DNA of 7,732 bases from Desulfobacterales bacterium. Its GTDB lineage: Bacteria > Desulfobacterota > DSM-4660 > Desulfatiglandales > Desulfatiglandaceae. Shown here one piece after another: positions 6,253 to 7,732 of this stretch. The stretch is from assembly GCA_022013615.1 (NCBI GenBank), contig JAKLQB010000617.1, forward strand, positions 1 to 7,732, in the 5' to 3' direction. Made by a program: the position numbers and the translations under genes. Below the pieces are notes generated by a model. It made no database searches and was not told the DNA's origin. It was given only the letters and a program-made list of their open reading frames with translations. How positions within the stretch are numbered: position 1 is the first letter of the stretch; each line of letters begins with the position of its first letter.

Positions 6253-6300
6253 CAACTATTTTTCCCGGTGAACTAATACCGTTTTAAGGGCACCCGAATT

Positions 6301-6879
6301 ATGAGATGCAAACAAGACTGGCGCAAAAGCGGGCAAATGATCGCCTCTTTGCTTCTCCTGCTACTGATTTACAGCAGTCTGACGGCCTGTGCTCCGGCTC
6401 TGTCTAAACAATTTCGGGAGAAGGCCTTGCCACCTGTTTCCTTCAATGAACTCCTTAGTGACCCAAATACTCATAGGGGCAGAAATGTAATTCTGGGAGG
6501 CTATATCCTCGAAGTAAAAAACGAGTCGGATGGCAGCCGGCTCACCATCCTCCAGGCACCACTTGATTTTCAAAACAGACCCCACTCACGTGACAAATCC
6601 AAAGGCCGGTTCCTGGCGCGGACAGACAAATTTATTGATCCGGAAATTTACAAAAAAGAGCGGAAACTTACCGTTGGAGGTATTGTTGCCGGGGTTTCGG
6701 CACAACCATTAGGAGACCGTATATATCGTTATCCGGTTATAGAGGTCGAGGAATTGTACCTATGGGCTGAGGAGACACGACAGGACTGGCCGTACGATCC
6801 CTATTACGATCCCTACTGGGACCACTGGGGCTTTCCATGGTATCCTTATCACCGCTCAATAAGACCTTATCATCGGTAG
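6301..6879 (+). CDS. Slp-family outer-membrane lipoprotein with aromatic C-terminal tail (second copy)
   Basis: 192 aa. The signal peptide has a basic N-terminus (R2, K4, R8, K9), a Leu-rich core (17-23) and a good lipobox LTAC ending at C30, with Ala at +2. The Slp domain covers about 47-155: VSFNELLSDPNTHRG, then ILGGYILEV (64-72), LTILQAPLD (81-89), NRP (92-94), GRFLARTDKFIDPEIYKK (102-119), LTVGG (123-127), YRYPVIEVEELYLW (142-155). It aligns along its length with the first copy, which lies 479 bp upstream on the same strand, so they are tandem paralogs. Residues 163-192 form a tail very rich in Tyr, Trp, Pro, Asp and His, absent from the first copy. The ATG follows AAGGG (6286-6290) with a 10-nt spacer; starting at Met13 would remove the positive charges of the signal peptide. 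Presumed role in envelope stress, not shown here. Confidence 0.9.
   Translation: MRCKQDWRKSGQMIASLLLLLLIYSSLTACAPALSKQFREKALPPVSFNELLSDPNTHRGRNVILGGYILEVKNESDGSRLTILQAPLDFQNRPHSRDKSKGRFLARTDKFIDPEIYKKERKLTVGGIVAGVSAQPLGDRIYRYPVIEVEELYLWAEETRQDWPYDPYYDPYWDHWGFPWYPYHRSIRPYHR
6793..6816 (+). repeat. 12-bp tandem repeat encoding YDPY twice
   Basis: TACGATCCCTAT (6793-6804) and TACGATCCCTAC (6805-6816) differ at one silent base and encode YDPY-YDPY (residues 165-172) at the start of the aromatic tail. This suggests the tail grew by small duplications. Confidence 0.75.
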
Positions 6880-6924
6880 TGACGGTCTCTTCCCTCAGCA
6901 TTTTCACGCCAACTACCAATCCGC

Positions 6925-7689
6925 TCACTTCTTGAAGCTCAAATCCAGATTCATTTGTGCAGCCAATTCCTTTAGCTCAGAAATCTCTATAACATCTAAC
7001 CCTACCCCAAATACCGTTTCCATATGGCGTTTTACTGCCTCACGCATTTCATGCATGGACAATTGATGCGACAGTTCATGCTCCATTGATGTCATGCTGA
7101 TGCCCTTAAGACCGCAGGGATTTATCCACTCAAAAGGATCCAGCGAAACATTGACGTTGAATGCAATGCCGTGGAAACTAACCCCCCTGCGAACCGTAAT
7201 GCCAATGCTCCCCAGTTTTTTATTTGCGATCCACACGCCCCTGTTCATGGGGTTCCTCTCAGCCACAACCCCCCAGTCCTTAGCAGCGCGGATCATAACC
7301 TCTTCAAGAGCCGTAACATAATCCAGGACCCGCAACCCTGAGTCTCTCAGGTCGATAATGGGGTACACAACAAGTTGGCCTGGCCCGTGATATGTAATGT
7401 CACCGCCTCTTTCAACATGAATCACTGAAATCCCTGTCTTTTCCAGAAAACCCTCGGACACTGTCAGGTTGTCAAGTCCGCCCCTGCGGCCAAGCGTAAA
7501 AACCGGGGGGTGCTCCAGGAACAGTACAACATTTGTATCGATGATTTGATCTTTTCGCGCAGAAACGAGTTTATGCTGAAGATCCCAAGCTTCCATATAC
7601 TCAGTAATGGGAAGGTCCACGCACAGCCATTCCTTGATGCCTTTCTTATCGTTCAAGGCGGGTTCGAAATTATTGGAATTGGTTTTCAA
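6925..7689 (-). CDS. lipB: Octanoyl-[acyl-carrier-protein]:protein N-octanoyltransferase (lipoate biosynthesis)
   Basis: 254 aa. LipB moves the octanoyl group from octanoyl-ACP to lipoyl-domain lysines (or GcvH) in the cytoplasm, the first step of de novo protein lipoylation before sulfur insertion by LipA. Family motifs are all present: LEHPPVFTLGRRG (58-70), the signature RGGDITYHGPGQLVVYPIIDL (94-114), the KKLGSIGITVRRGVSFHG region with catalytic Lys158, and INPCGL with catalytic Cys192. The 34-residue Lys-Cys spacing equals that of E. coli LipB (K135/C169). Length is slightly above the usual 210-240 aa because of a 20-residue N-terminal extension. The assigned start is TTG at 7689-7687, with AAGG about 8 nt upstream (7698-7701). 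A GTG at codon 24, preceded by AAGGA, is an alternative and fits the usual N-terminus better. It converges on the second slp gene with a 45-bp gap. Its own promoter probably lies beyond the window edge. Confidence 0.96.
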   Translation of the reverse strand: MKTNSNNFEPALNDKKGIKEWLCVDLPITEYMEAWDLQHKLVSARKDQIIDTNVVLFLEHPPVFTLGRRGGLDNLTVSEGFLEKTGISVIHVERGGDITYHGPGQLVVYPIIDLRDSGLRVLDYVTALEEVMIRAAKDWGVVAERNPMNRGVWIANKKLGSIGITVRRGVSFHGIAFNVNVSLDPFEWINPCGLKGISMTSMEHELSHQLSMHEMREAVKRHMETVFGVGLDVIEISELKELAAQMNLDLSFKK

Positions 7690-7732
7690 TGGAGCAACCT
7701 TAATAAATTGACGATTTTCGATTGACTATTGA

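Larger units (their letters stand above)
5822..6300. other. 479-bp gap between the slp paralogs; contains an apparent inserted element
   Basis: No convincing protein gene is present. From left to right it holds three tandem 9-bp repeats (5844-5870), a possible toxin C-terminal fragment (5911-6015), a strongly folded 127-bp structure (6008-6134), an unassigned stretch of about 90 bases, three inverted 9-bp repeats (6227-6252), and the short leader and ribosome-binding site (AAGGG, 6286-6290) of the second slp gene. The ends suggest that about 410 bp (5843-6253) entered between two tandem paralogs. Confidence 0.6.

Noticed and set aside
6880..6924. Bidirectional terminator between slp2 and lipB
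   Set aside because: Forty-five bases with no stem of useful length and no T-run on either strand.

Overview
The window looks like a bacterial chromosome from the Desulfobacterota (former Deltaproteobacteria) or a close relative. That placement is an inference from gene content: a bis-MGD molybdoenzyme of the PhsA/PsrA/acetylene-hydratase-like branch, Slp-family outer-membrane lipoproteins with an aromatic tail, a LipB octanoyltransferase and paired predicted membrane GTPases. Base composition is moderate, with no obvious shift between genes. No rRNA, tRNA, CRISPR array or transposase gene was seen.

Layout. (1) Bases 1-1368 (+) hold the C-terminal part of a molybdopterin oxidoreductase that runs off the left edge. 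(2) Bases 1369-1644 have no intact gene. They carry a minus-strand remnant of about 41 codons that looks like the C-terminus of an MBL-fold metallohydrolase, and a long imperfect inverted repeat. (3) Bases 1645-5129 (-) hold two paralogous P-loop GTPases of similar size (584 and 577 aa). They overlap by ATGA, each has a hydrophobic segment near the C-terminus, and both have DxPDxDS in place of the usual G3 DxxG. (4) Bases 5130-5320 are a divergent promoter region with good sigma70-like promoters in both directions and an inverted repeat between them. (5) Bases 5321-5821 and 6301-6879 (+) are two Slp-family lipoproteins. (6) They are separated by 479 bases without a convincing gene. This gap contains an apparent inserted element of about 410 bp, bounded at both ends by inverted arrays of 9-bp ACAGGATTA-type repeats. 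Inside it are a possible RelE/ParE-like toxin C-terminal fragment and a highly folded 127-bp structure, a closed multi-hairpin with REPIN-like architecture. (7) Bases 6925-7689 (-) are lipB, convergent with the second slp gene.

How the parts may work together. The GTPase pair is translationally coupled and probably acts as a heteromeric, membrane-associated, dynamin-like system. It is divergent from the Slp envelope lipoproteins across a shared control region, which suggests but does not prove a common envelope or stress context. The least explained parts are the folded element at 6008-6134 and the asymmetric GTPase pair, in which one partner has NKAD and the other NKAQ at the G4 motif.
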